DNA from: Luzula sylvatica
Taxonomy: Eukaryota; Streptophyta; Magnoliopsida; Poales; Juncaceae
NCBI GenBank assembly: GCA_946800325.1
Contig: OX326959.1
Span: forward strand, 20,957,742-21,021,741
Direction of reading: 5' to 3'
DNA: 64,000 bases
Part shown: positions 46,566 through 57,051 of the stretch, in pieces
How the letters are laid out: the number at the start of each line of letters is the position of its first letter
Position numbering within the stretch: the stretch's first letter is position 1
The notes under the pieces: model-generated
What the model was told of the DNA's origin: nothing
Database searches by the model: none
The model's input: the letters and a program-made list of their open reading frames with translations, nothing else
Program-made: the position numbers and the translations under genes

Positions 46566-46795
46566 GGGTTCGTTCGAACGAACTTGGAGTTGCGTTCGAA
46601 CGAACTGGTCTGGTCGAACGAACCTAGTGTTCGGTTCCAACGGACTGATCTGTTCGAACGAACTTGGAGTTGCGTTCGAACGAACTTGGAGTTGCGTTCG
46701 AACGAACTTGGAGTTGCGTTCGAACGAACTTGAAAATTTTTTTTCTGACGTTTCTCGATCTAACTTGGAGTTGCGATCGTTCGAACAATTTTCTG
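46566..46795. repeat. CG-centred palindrome array in the copia B leader
   Basis: Roughly eight copies, mostly TTGCGTTCGAACGAACT, three of them evenly spaced by 20 bases near 46670-46730. One variant has GGTTCCAACGGAC, whose right half AACGGAC equals the copia A and gypsy half-site. Confidence 0.9.
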
Positions 46796-47296
46796 GACAA
46801 CCAATTTTTTTTCTGTCAAAAATGCCCAATAATTTTAAAATTTCCAATTTATAAATTCGATACGGTATAGCATATAGCCTAAAACGGGGATGATTGTTTG
46901 TGTTGCTTGTAATGTGTGTTGTGTGGGGGCCGGTGAGCTTTCCAAATTGTATTTTATTTAATTATGTGGGGACCGGCGAGTCTTCCAAAGTTGTAATAAA
47001 ATAAAATAGGTTTAGTTTTGAAGAAGGACCTTCAAGGCAAGACGACACGAAGACGACACGACACGAAGATTGGATCTTCACATGAAGCAATGAATCATCT
47101 TGGGTTTTAGGGTTGGGAATTTTAGGGTTTTATGATTGCTCATAAAACTAAAAGGCCTATATGCTATACCATAATTTTATTTGTTATTGTGAATGAATAA
47201 AATAAATGATTTTAATAAAAAGTAAAATCCTCCCACGTAATTATCAAGTCTTATGTCTCCCTAAATGGAACCTTCTAGACTAGTGTTTGTTTATCT

Positions 47297-47394
47297 GTGT
47301 TGCATGGCCATAGTCTGGCACAGATTTACACGTACGTAGCAAGAAAGGCATGCATTGATTAGGAATTGATGTGTTGCATGGCCATAGTCTGGCA
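47297..47394 (+). repeat. Direct repeat TTGCATGGCCATAGTCTGGC in the copia B leader
   Basis: The 20-base word occurs near 47300 and 47374 in the leader. A third copy lies near 52014, after the gag-pol stop. GGCCATAGTC also recurs near 47603. Confidence 0.9.
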
Positions 47395-47792
47395 TGTCAA
47401 TTCGCTGATTGAGTGATACTCCATTTGTGGTTTGGACTTGACCAATTCGCTAGCTAGGCTACGATTTGGGGCAAGGAGTGAGGTACACACATTCTGGTTT
47501 TGAGTTGGACTCAATACCGGACCTCACGAGTAAAGCAAGAATCGTCTTGGAGATGATTGGACACCGTCCTACCCGACGTGACGTATTTTCTGAGTGGTTG
47601 GCCATAGTCACCTTAGAAATACGTTAAATAGGGATCTTGTCCATTATGAGATTTAAGGTATCAAATCTCCGTTTCAATAGTGGGGGCTATTTGAAATGAT
47701 AAAATAATGGGTATTTCAAGTTATTTTAAATGAATTTTAATATATGAAAGACCACGTTATTAATTACATTATTTTTCAAAATTGTAGAACAC

Positions 47793-50700
47793 ATGGCTTT
47801 ACCAAGTAATAACCGCTTTAGTTTGCGTCCCATTTTGGAAAGGGAACGAATGAACGGAAAGAACTTTCTCGACTGGCAGAGGAATCTGGGATTCGTTCTG
47901 AAACAGGAAGGAAAGGCACATGTCTTGGAGACGCCTATCCCTCCTGTGCCAGGGGATACAGCAACTGAGGATGAGACATTCGAATATACGACCATGATGG
48001 ACGATTCGAATGATGTCACATGCCTCATGTTGGCTACTATGACTCCTGAATATCAAATCCAATTTGAGAAACAGGATGCATACGAGATTATGAAACAGCT
48101 CAGGGAGATGTTTCAGGTTCAAGCAAGGGTGGAGAAGTATCAAGCTCTTGGCAATGCGACGCAATGCAAGATGCAAGATGGTACGCCTGTTAGCTCGCAC
48201 CTTCTCAAGATGAAAGGATATTTCGATCATCTTGAGAGGCTTGGCATCAAATTCGAGGTGGAGTTACAAACTGATTTGATCATGTTATCGCTGCCACCGA
48301 GTTTCGATTCGTTCATTTCGCATTTCCACATGTCAGACATGAAAATGACCATTCCCCAGCTTATCGGAATGCTCAGAACATTCGAAGCTGACATGAAACC
48401 ACGGTACATGAAGTCTAGGACTTCGGAAGTATTGGTGGTTGAAGGGAAGAGTCCAAGCAATGGGAACAAAAACAAGAAGAGGAAGGCAAAGGGTAACAAG
48501 GTTGCGCCTAAGCCTGTGGGCAAGAAAGCCAAGGATGACAAGAAGTGTTTCCACTGCCTCAAGGAGGGGCATTGGAAGCGTGATTGCGAGATCTTCCTGA
48601 GGGAGAGCAAGCAAAAGACCGCTTCCTTGGACACACCGGCATCAGGTATTTTTGTTATCGAATCTTATTTCTTTACTTCATTATCATGGGTGTTGGACAC
48701 TGGATGTGGGACTCATATTTGTAATAATATGCAGGGCCTAAGAAGTAGAAGATCTTTGATTCTTGGCGAAGTTGATTTACGCGTCGGGAATGGAGCTAGA
48801 GTAGCAGCATTAGCCGAAGGGACGTATGATTTAACTTTGCCAAATGGACTTATTTTAGTTTTGGATAATTGTTGTTATGTACCTACTTTGAGTAGGAGTA
48901 TTATTTCTGTTTCTAGACTTATTGCGGATGGATATGAATTAGTTATTGGTACTAATGATTGTTTTATTCGCAAGAATGGCATTTTCTTTAGTAATGTTCT
49001 AGTTGAAAATGGTCTATATGTCTTGGATTTAGATAATAACAACAATAATCAGTCCATTTATAACATAAATACTACTCAAACTAATGAAACATACTCATGG
49101 CATTGTCGTCTCGGACACATAAACGAGAAACGCATTGCTAGACTCCAAAAGGATGGAGTGCTAGATTCTTTTGACTTAGAGTCAATAGAAAATTGCGAAT
49201 CTTGTTTGATGGGTAAGATGACAAAGACACCTTTCTCCAAGAAAGGAGAAAGATCGAAAGATGTGTTAGCCCTCATACATTCCGATGTATGTGGACCGAT
49301 GAGTGTCGAGGCTAGAAATGGGTATCGCTATTTCGTGACTTTTACTGACGATTATAGTAGATATGGATATCTATACTTAATGCGTCACAAAAATGAAACT
49401 TTTGAGAAATTCAAAGAGTTTCAACACGAAGTAGAACTTCAACTGGGCAAGAAAGTAAAAGCCATTCGATCGGATCGAGGTGGTGAATACTTGAGCTATG
49501 AGTTTGAGGACTATCTTCGAGATTGTGGTATAGTATCACAATGGACTCCACCCGGTACACCCCAATGGAATGGAGTGTCCGAGAGGAGGAATCGGACCTT
49601 GTTGGACATGGTTCGCTCGATGATGAGTCAAACGGATTTGCCAAAGTCATTTTGGGGTTTCGCGCTTCAAACGGCCGCTCATATACTGAATAGAGTTCCG
49701 ACCAAATCAGTTGACAAGACACCATATGAGATATGGCATGGCAAGGTGCCATCATTGTCTTATCTAAAGATTTGGGGTTGCGAGGCATACGTCAAAAGGT
49801 TATTGACGGAAAAACTCGAGCCAAGATCAGACAAGTGTTTATTTGTGGGGTATCCTCAAGAAACCAAAGGATACTACTTTTACTTGCCTAGCGAAAACAA
49901 GGTTTTCGTGGCTCGACGAGGACACTTCTTAGAGAAGGAATTCCTAGATCGTCAAGCCAGTGGGAGTAAAATTGATCTCGAAGAAATTCGAGAACCACAA
50001 CGTGAACAAGTTGATCTGGAACAAGATTCTGAGTTACCATTGGATGGTGAACCAGAATCTAGTACACAAGCTATACGTAGATCTAGTAGGAATCGTCAAG
50101 AACCTGAGAGATATGGATTTCTCATTAGTAATAACGATGATGAGTTGACTCTAGATGACGAGCCAACTTCCTACAAAGGTGCTATGTCTAGCCTGGATTC
50201 CTCGAAATGGCATGACGCCATGAAAACCGAGATCCAGTCCATGTATGATAATAAGGTTTGGAATCTTATTGATCTACCTAATGGTGCTAAGACCGTTGGG
50301 TGCAAATGGGTTTTCAAGAAGAAAACCGACATGGATGGTAATGTACACACTTTTAAAGCAAGACTGGTGGCGAAAGGTTTCAAGCAAATTCATGGTATAG
50401 ACTATGATGAAACGTTTTCTCCAGTAGCCATGTTTAAAAGTATTCGCATTCTTCTAGCAATAGCTGCATATCACGATTATGAGATATGGCAGATGGATGT
50501 CAAAACCGCTTTCCTTAACGGGAACCTTACCGAGGATGTGTATATGACACAACCCGAGGGTTTTGTCGATCCAAAGAATATGAATAAAGTGTGCAAGCTT
50601 ATGAGATCCATTTATGGATTAAAACAAGCATCTCGTGCGTGGAACATACGATTCGATGAGGTCATCGCAAAGTATGGTTTCATTCAAAATATCGAGGAAC

Positions 50701-51740
50701 CTTGTGTATACAAAAAATTCAGTGGGAGTTCGGTCGTATTCCTCATCTTGTACGTGGACGACATCTTACTCATTGGAAATGACATCCCAATGCTTAACCA
50801 GGTTAAGGCATATTTGGGTAGTCAATTCGCAATGAAGGACTTAGGAGAAGCCGCCTATATTTTAGGCGTGAAGATCTATAGAGATAGATCGAGGAGACTT
50901 CTCGGACTAAGTCAAAGTACATATATTGACAAAGTGATAACTAGGTTTCACATGGAGCAATCCAAGAAAGGATTTCTGCCAATGTCACATGGCATTTCTC
51001 TCACAAAGGATCAGTGTCCTTCAACCGACGCTGAACGTGAGCGAATGAGTCGGATCCCATACGCTTCGGCTATAGGGTCGATCATGTATGCCATGATATG
51101 TACTAGACCAGATGTCGCATATGCGTTGAGTGTGACTTCCCGCTATCAGTCTGATCCCGGGGAAGTTCACTGGTCCGCAGTCAAGAGCATTCTTAAGTAT
51201 CTCAGGAATACTAAAGATATGTTTCTTGTCTATGGAGGTTCGGAAGGAGATCTGATTATCCAAGGATATACAGATGCTAGTTTCCAAACTTGCCCGGACG
51301 ATTTCCAATCTCAAAGTGGTTACGTCTTCACACTCAATAGAGGAGCTGTTGTTTGGAAAAGCTCCAAACAGAAGACGGTGGCTGATTCTACAACTGAAGC
51401 GAAATACATCGCGGCTTCGGAAGCCGCAAAGGAGGCTGTCTGGCTACGACAGTTCGTGATGGAACTTGGCGTTGTGCCAAGCATCTCGGGTCCCATGGAT
51501 GTATATTGTGACAATAACGGAGCGATAGCACAATCCAAGGAACCGCGAGCGCATCACAGGTCCAAGCATGTACTCCGGCGTTACCACTTGATTCGTGAGA
51601 TTACGAAGAGAGGTGACGTGAGAATAATGAAGATACCTACTGATGATAACGTGGCCGATCCATTTACGAAGCCACTATCACGTGCCAAGCATGAGCAGCA
51701 TGCTAGAGCGATAGGATTGGGATATTTATCGCAGTGTTAG
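47793..51740 (+). CDS. Copia B gag-pol polyprotein
   Basis: A single uninterrupted frame of 1,315 residues encodes all proteins the element needs. The order is: gag capsid part (NGKNFLDWQRNL, near 21), a CCHC nucleic-acid-binding knuckle CFHCLKEGHWKRDC near 252-265, an aspartic protease with WVLDTGCGTHIC near 298, an integrase HHCC zinc module near 436-470, a catalytic core with HSDVCGP (~495), SDRGGEY (~559) and GVSERRNRT (~595), a reverse transcriptase with the YVDDILLIGND box near 986, and RNase H with YTDASF near 1158 and STTEAKYIAASEA. Integrase before RT marks Ty1/copia. All catalytic residues are present and no stop or frameshift was seen. The polyprotein acts in cytoplasmic virus-like particles and then in the nucleus. 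Confidence 0.97.
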   Translation: MALPSNNRFSLRPILERERMNGKNFLDWQRNLGFVLKQEGKAHVLETPIPPVPGDTATEDETFEYTTMMDDSNDVTCLMLATMTPEYQIQFEKQDAYEIMKQLREMFQVQARVEKYQALGNATQCKMQDGTPVSSHLLKMKGYFDHLERLGIKFEVELQTDLIMLSLPPSFDSFISHFHMSDMKMTIPQLIGMLRTFEADMKPRYMKSRTSEVLVVEGKSPSNGNKNKKRKAKGNKVAPKPVGKKAKDDKKCFHCLKEGHWKRDCEIFLRESKQKTASLDTPASGIFVIESYFFTSLSWVLDTGCGTHICNNMQGLRSRRSLILGEVDLRVGNGARVAALAEGTYDLTLPNGLILVLDNCCYVPTLSRSIISVSRLIADGYELVIGTNDCFIRKNGIFFSNVLVENGLYVLDLDNNNNNQSIYNINTTQTNETYSWHCRLGHINEKRIARLQKDGVLDSFDLESIENCESCLMGKMTKTPFSKKGERSKDVLALIHSDVCGPMSVEARNGYRYFVTFTDDYSRYGYLYLMRHKNETFEKFKEFQHEVELQLGKKVKAIRSDRGGEYLSYEFEDYLRDCGIVSQWTPPGTPQWNGVSERRNRTLLDMVRSMMSQTDLPKSFWGFALQTAAHILNRVPTKSVDKTPYEIWHGKVPSLSYLKIWGCEAYVKRLLTEKLEPRSDKCLFVGYPQETKGYYFYLPSENKVFVARRGHFLEKEFLDRQASGSKIDLEEIREPQREQVDLEQDSELPLDGEPESSTQAIRRSSRNRQEPERYGFLISNNDDELTLDDEPTSYKGAMSSLDSSKWHDAMKTEIQSMYDNKVWNLIDLPNGAKTVGCKWVFKKKTDMDGNVHTFKARLVAKGFKQIHGIDYDETFSPVAMFKSIRILLAIAAYHDYEIWQMDVKTAFLNGNLTEDVYMTQPEGFVDPKNMNKVCKLMRSIYGLKQASRAWNIRFDEVIAKYGFIQNIEEPCVYKKFSGSSVVFLILYVDDILLIGNDIPMLNQVKAYLGSQFAMKDLGEAAYILGVKIYRDRSRRLLGLSQSTYIDKVITRFHMEQSKKGFLPMSHGISLTKDQCPSTDAERERMSRIPYASAIGSIMYAMICTRPDVAYALSVTSRYQSDPGEVHWSAVKSILKYLRNTKDMFLVYGGSEGDLIIQGYTDASFQTCPDDFQSQSGYVFTLNRGAVVWKSSKQKTVADSTTEAKYIAASEAAKEAVWLRQFVMELGVVPSISGPMDVYCDNNGAIAQSKEPRAHHRSKHVLRRYHLIREITKRGDVRIMKIPTDDNVADPFTKPLSRAKHEQHARAIGLGYLSQC

Positions 51741-53039
51741 ATTGGGTGTTTTATTTATGTTTCTTATTGCATAAGGGGATTCGATCTGCCTAGTGCAAGT
51801 GGGAGAACATTTATTATGCCCTAGGCGTGTTATTTGGATTGTATTTGTTTATGAGACAGATATTTATATTATTATTCTTCATATGACCTAAACCTTCATA
51901 TTTCAAAAATTTAAAATAACAAGAAAATGTGTGAGAGGTTATTCGATTATAATAATCAGATAGACCTTGAATTTTATTCTAGTTTAGTGCATCAAGTCAG
52001 TTGAGAATAATATGTTGCATGGCCATAGTCTGGCATATTGATTTGTCAATTGAATGATAGTAAAACCACTAAACGGAATGAATATAATTCTAAAACGTCC
52101 CTGGTGTATAAAGTTGTTCATAGGTTTGAACCAGGTAGTCCATTCACTGAATGGAGACTTTTACATACACTGGCATATTCGGAGATGAGATGATCAGGTT
52201 TTACTGATCTGGGACGGTAGCATCGATTCTAGAATATGGATATACGCGGCGTCGTATATTGGACTGACCACTATATGAGTTTGTGACATGGTCAGAGTCA
52301 TTGGAGACGAACTCATATCCAGATAGTGCGTTTTAGTTCTTCATACTTGAGTGATCTCACGGATACCTAGTATGTGAAAAGATAATGCTTTGATATAATT
52401 AACCCTACGAGTAACTGTGTAGCAGAGATTACTATTGGGTATTGTTTTTAGCATAGGCAAAGGATGTGAGGTTGCAAGATAGGAATTGTTCCTTTCTAAC
52501 CTTGAAAAAGGATAGAGGGAGATATCTCTCGGGCCCCTCGATTGAATTGAGATTGATGAAATGCTTGGCCAAGCTCGATGGAACTCATGGAGTTCGCATT
52601 GTAATTATCAATCTAATTCTTATCGGGAAAGAGTATATCTGATCAAAAAGAATAGAGGATGACTTGAAGTCTTAGGCTTCACCGTGACTCTTTTGATCGG
52701 AAGATATCGCGAACAAGAGGACTAGTAACACTTATCTGAGCTAGGTATGAAGATGTACTGCATCTTCATAAAGGTGTTCTCCACCTTTTCGTGCTAATTC
52801 TGGATAGGTATTAACGGCAGTCTAGTGCTCGCAATACCTTGTGGAATGCTGCCATGTCCACTGCCAGTCTTAGACGAACCTACAAGGTCACACCAAGCTT
52901 TCGTAATATATCGGATTCTCAAGATATTGCTCACCAATACGTTTGTTGGACAAACAAAATGGAATCACGTGAGATTAGATCTCACGACATATGTTGGACA
53001 TATGACCAAGTTGATTAAGTCTTAATCCAAGAGGGAGTT
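51741..53039 (+). other. 3' non-coding region of copia B
   Basis: About 1.3 kb between the gag-pol stop and the right LTR, with no coding frame of note. It contains one copy of the TTGCATGGCCATAGTCTGGC word (near 52014) and ends in the purine-rich primer tract. Confidence 0.85.
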
Positions 53040-53662
53040 TGAAAGAAAATATGGCTTAAGAATTAACTTGGAAGAATTTATATAAATAGGCAATTCTGCA
53101 GTCAGAATAAGGTTCGTTCGAACTAACTATATCAGTGCGTTCGAACGGACTTATTCGTGATAAACAGAAGTGGGTTCGTTCGAACGAACATTTAGGTGCG
53201 TTCGAACGAACTGGGTTCGTTCGAACGAACTATGGTGCGTTCGAACTGACCTGTTTCCTATATATATAAAGTTCTGATTCCGGAATTTGACCTAAGTTTT
53301 CTAGGGTTTTGAGCCGTCGTTTCTCTTTCCTCTTCCACAGAATTCCAGATCAGATCTGGTGAGATTGAGAGGGAGATTCGAGCAAGGATCTTGAGAGATT
53401 GATCGTGACGGCGACTAGAACGGCGTTGACGATTTCCGATTGGTCGAAATCAAGGTGGACACGAGTAGAGGGACTGTACGAGCATTCCTTGGAGAAGGTT
53501 CACGGATTTGGAGAAGTAATCGACACGTACTAACTTGTACGAGGTAATTCTCCGAAACTCTTCCTTTTTCGTTGGTTTTAGGGCGTGATCCCGGTAGAAT
53601 TAGGTTACGCACATGAAATAATTTCCGCTGCACACTATGATAATCGTGTGCGTAATCCTACA
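53040..53662 (+). repeat. 3' LTR of copia B
   Basis: 623 bp, nearly identical to 45851-46451 apart from retaining 22 bases of palindrome sequence around 53208. Followed directly by the target copy GATCT. Confidence 0.96.
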
Positions 53663-55758
53663 GATCTATCGGCCAATTGAATTACTACTTGTGTATCGTC
53701 GAGAGGGCCGAGATCTAGTGTTTTGAAAACCGAGAAGGGCATTACATTGATGGATGCGCCTAAATCGAGCATGCATTTGGGTAACTCGTGTTGCCCAATT
53801 TTGCAAGGGATAGCAAACATCCCCGGATCTTTGTGCTTTTGGGGAAGTCTCAAAATCGCCGAAACACTCTCCCCTACACTTATCAACTCATCTCCTTTTG
53901 TTTTTCTTTTATTCGTGCACAATGCCTTGAGGTATTTTGCCAAACGAGGCACTTCTTTGATTGCTTCGAGTAGAGGAATGTTCACCTCCACTTTCTTCAA
54001 GATGGCAAGCACGTCGTTGTTCGATTCGATTGGTTTTGGGAGACGACTCGGGAAGGGAGGCTTGACTTGAGTCGATTCGGGTTCTAGTTCTCGAATTGGT
54101 ATCTTCGTGGCTTGAGTCGGATTCTCTCTCGGTACCGGTACCTCGAGTTCCTTTTCTTCTTGTACCTCCTTGCTCTTCGAACTCTCGCCCACTTCTCTAC
54201 CGCTTCGGAGCGATATTGCGTTCACATGTCTTTGCTCGGAAGGAGCTAATGATTGAGATTGGAGTCGAGATGTACCTTGGGATTCGATTATGTTTACTCG
54301 AGTGGCAATTTGATTGATTTGAGTCTCCAAGTTACCCACATGGCGATTCGTGTTCGAAACCTCTTGCCTTACACTTGAGATTTCTTGCTTCAATTCTTGC
54401 TTCAATCCCCCGATATCTTGTTTAATCTCTTGTCTTCCAACTTCGTTGGACTTCTCCATATTCTTAATTATCGCCATCATACCTTCCATCATCATTTTCA
54501 TTTCTTGATTTGGATCTTGAGTTGGATTCGGTTTTTGAACCGCTTGAGTCGCATTTGGATGTTGGTACGTGGCCGGTTTTGCAACCGCTTGTCGATACGG
54601 ATCGGGTTGAGCGTTGTTCGTGTTTGACCATGAGAAGTTCGGATGATTGCGAAGGTTTGGATTGTACGAATTGGAGGGCTCGAACTTCTTGTATGCGGCG
54701 TTTACGTCTTCGACTAAGCTCGGGCACTCGTCCGTATAGTGAGTACTAGCACTACAAACCCCACATTTCTTGGTTTCTTCCTTTCCCAAAGCCTTCATTA
54801 TGATCTCGAGTTTGCCATTAAGCACGTCGACATTGAGGTCGGTACATGCGTTAACGCGGTATTCCACGTTCTTCCTCGATTGCGAATTGGTTGCCATGAG
54901 TTCTAGCAACTTCTTAATCTCTTCGAGATCTTTGTTGGAGATACTTCCCCCCGCGGATGCGTTGAGGAATTGGCTCTCCGAATAGCCGAGACCGTTAATG
55001 AATTGTTCGTAGAGGTATTGCGGTTCCACACTATGGCTTGGGCATTCTTCTTTCAAGCGCATGAAACGATCGTAATATTCATGGAACGCTTCGTTCGGTT
55101 TTTGCGTCATTGCCAAGAGTTCTCGCCTTATAGCCGCCAATCGAGAGGCCGAATAGTACCTCTCCTTGAAGAGGTTTGCTACTTCGTTGAATGCGAGAGG
55201 GCCTCTAAGCGTGTAGAACCAATCCTTGGGTCCTTCACCTAATGAGTAAGGAAAAAGAAGAAGAAGAATATCACTAAAAGCTTCATAATTCGAATATATA
55301 TTTAGTTGAATTTTGAAATCCTTTAAGTGTTTATGAGGATTTTCCGTGGCTTTCCCATGAAAAATAGGCAAATAGCCTATAATGCTCGGATCCGCTTTGA
55401 AATTCGGTATATTGGGCCTAATAAAATTATAATTATCCTCTACATTTCTAGGTGCTACTAATTCTCTCAAGGTTTTTGGCCTTGGAGCTCTTGTTTCATC
55501 ACCCATATTGAAAATTAAAGGAGTCGAGAGAGAAGAAAAAGTTTGAGTTGGAAGTTGAGGCTCGTCTCGATCTTGATCTTCTTGTGTCGGTTCCTTGCTC
55601 TTCTTAAAGCTCTTGCTCCTTCTTTCGATCTCCTTGGCAAATGGAAGTAATTCGCCTTTTCGTGATCTTGTGTTGTGCATAAGGTTCTCTTCCTTCACCT
55701 TGATTGTCACAAAAGAGAAGAAGAAATGAGTAAACAATTTTATGAATTTAAATCTCAA
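53663..55758 (-). CDS. Gag and protease start of the Athila-type element, cut by copia B
   Basis: The frame opens at 55758. A better start is the ATG at 55680 (MHNTRSRKGE), which follows a leader of about 110 bases after the primer site. Gag contains the retrotransposon capsid region with FKADPSIIGYLPIFHGKATENP, DWFYTLRGPLAFNEVANLF and EAFHEYYDRFMRLKEECP. A C-x2-C-x4-H-x4-C knuckle (CGVCSASTHYTDEC) follows, then a coiled-coil-like Gln/Lys-rich stretch and a protease motif LDLGASINVMPFSVF. The frame is interrupted at the GATCT target site within LADRS. The same reading frame resumes at 45850, so the insertion broke a continuous gene. The residues the frame adds after LADRS come from the copia B LTR. 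Confidence 0.93.
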
Positions 55759-55790
55759 ATTTCGATTTAAAATATTGACTTAAACACCGC

Positions 55791-55808
55791 TCCCCGGCAG
55801 CGGCGCCA
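55791..55808 (-). promoter_or_regulatory. Primer binding site (Asp tRNA type) of the Athila-type element
   Basis: On the minus strand TGGCGCCGCTGCCGGGGA begins two bases after the 5' LTR. It is close to the complement of the 3' end of plant tRNA-Asp, typical of Athila and Tat lineages. Confidence 0.88.
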
Positions 55809-55989
55809 TTTGATGAACGGGTTTTCGGTAGTGTTTTAATATGTCGTTGTGTGAAAACTCGAATCAATCAACAAGTTGGGAATATGTGTGTATAATGGAA
55901 AATATGAAAGTTTCGTTCCACGAGGAGAGAGTGCATCAAATTTTTAATCGAAACTAGATGAGAATTAACAAAAATAAATCACAGAAGAT

Positions 55990-56338
55990 AGTCCGTTACA
56001 ACGGAATTAGGGTCCGTTACAACGGACATTAGGGTTATGTCTAACGTATGGATTGATATGAAGGATCGTTACAACGGAAGTACTTCCGTTACAACGAAAG
56101 TGTAAGTCCGTTGCAACGGACAGAGGTTGCGTTACAACGGATTGGTGAATCCGTTACAACGTACCCAATTCTCCGTTACAACGAGCTGCTCTGAGTTCTT
56201 ATTAGTGCTTTTCTTCACTAGTCCGTTACAACGTAACTCAACTTGCGTTACAACGGAGTGTCAACAGACTGAAAGGAAGGTACAAACCGAATGTTCCGTT
56301 ATAACGCAGTTTAAGTTCCGTTACAACGGAATTTGTTC
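55990..56338. repeat. Palindrome array in the gypsy 5' LTR
   Basis: The same twelve-motif array as in the 3' LTR (37982-38330), almost unchanged. One motif differs only after its last base. Confidence 0.92.
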
Positions 56339-57042
56339 TGGATGTCGAAATTGGAATTTGAATTAAGGATTGAATTGAGAGATTATTTTGGGATTGAATT
56401 AATGGAGATTTATACTAAGTTCAAGGCAGTAATCAAAAGAAAAAGATCAAGTAAAAACACCAACAAAGATTCGATTCAAGTAAACAAGAAACTAAAGATT
56501 CATTAAACCGAAAATTCTTTACACAAATCCAATTTCGAATTTAAACTACAAGAATTGCAAGAAAGGAAAGAAAACACCTAGAGAGATGACGAGAGCTCCG
56601 TGTCTCGTCTTGAGTGCTTTCCTTGTTGTTCGAAATGCTAGAGAGCTAGTCAACGCGCCCAACAACTTCCTTTCGTACCGATCCACCCGTCAATAGAAGT
56701 GAGCTTCGTACCGGTTGAGTGGGCTCGAGATGTGCAAAGGTCGATTGAAAAGAAGCTTCCAACCAATCACGCCGAGAAAGCTCGACTCCTTTCTTTGTGA
56801 AAGTTCGAATGAAATGAGTTTCACCCTAATTCCACAACTTTTCCTTAACCGAAGTGAAAACCGAACCACCGAATGAAGTGAGCTTCTATTCGGTGATCGA
56901 TTTTAGAAAATTATCGTTCGTAATTACAATTCTTGAGTGTTCTTGAAAGTTCTTGGCTTTTCTTAAGAGGAAGAGAGAGGGAGAGAGAGAGAGAGAGAGA
57001 ATGGGCGTAAAAGAGCGTGCCAAACTCGTGGCCCTTGTGGTC

Positions 57043-57051
57043 ATATTTATA
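57043..57051 (-). promoter_or_regulatory. Probable TATA box of the Athila-type 5' LTR
   Basis: TATAAATAT on the minus strand, in the first third of the LTR in the direction of transcription. Inferred from sequence only. Confidence 0.5.

Larger units (their letters stand above)
45851..53662 (+). mobile_element. Intact Ty1/copia-type LTR retrotransposon ('copia B')
   Basis: 7,812 bp inserted in the gag-pol gene of the Athila-type element, in the opposite direction. The LTRs are 601 bp (45851-46451) and 623 bp (53040-53662), TG...CA. The target duplication GATCT lies at 45846-45850 and 53663-53667. The primer site follows the left LTR, a purine tract AGAGGGAGTT (53030-53039) precedes the right LTR, and one full-length gag-pol frame is present. 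The LTRs differ by about two substitutions and one 22-base deletion in a palindrome cluster. This is the youngest and best-preserved element in the window and could be capable of transposition. Confidence 0.96.

Noticed and set aside
47726..48634. Minus-strand frames opposite the copia B gag
   Set aside because: Shadows of the intact plus-strand gag-pol frame, without family resemblance.
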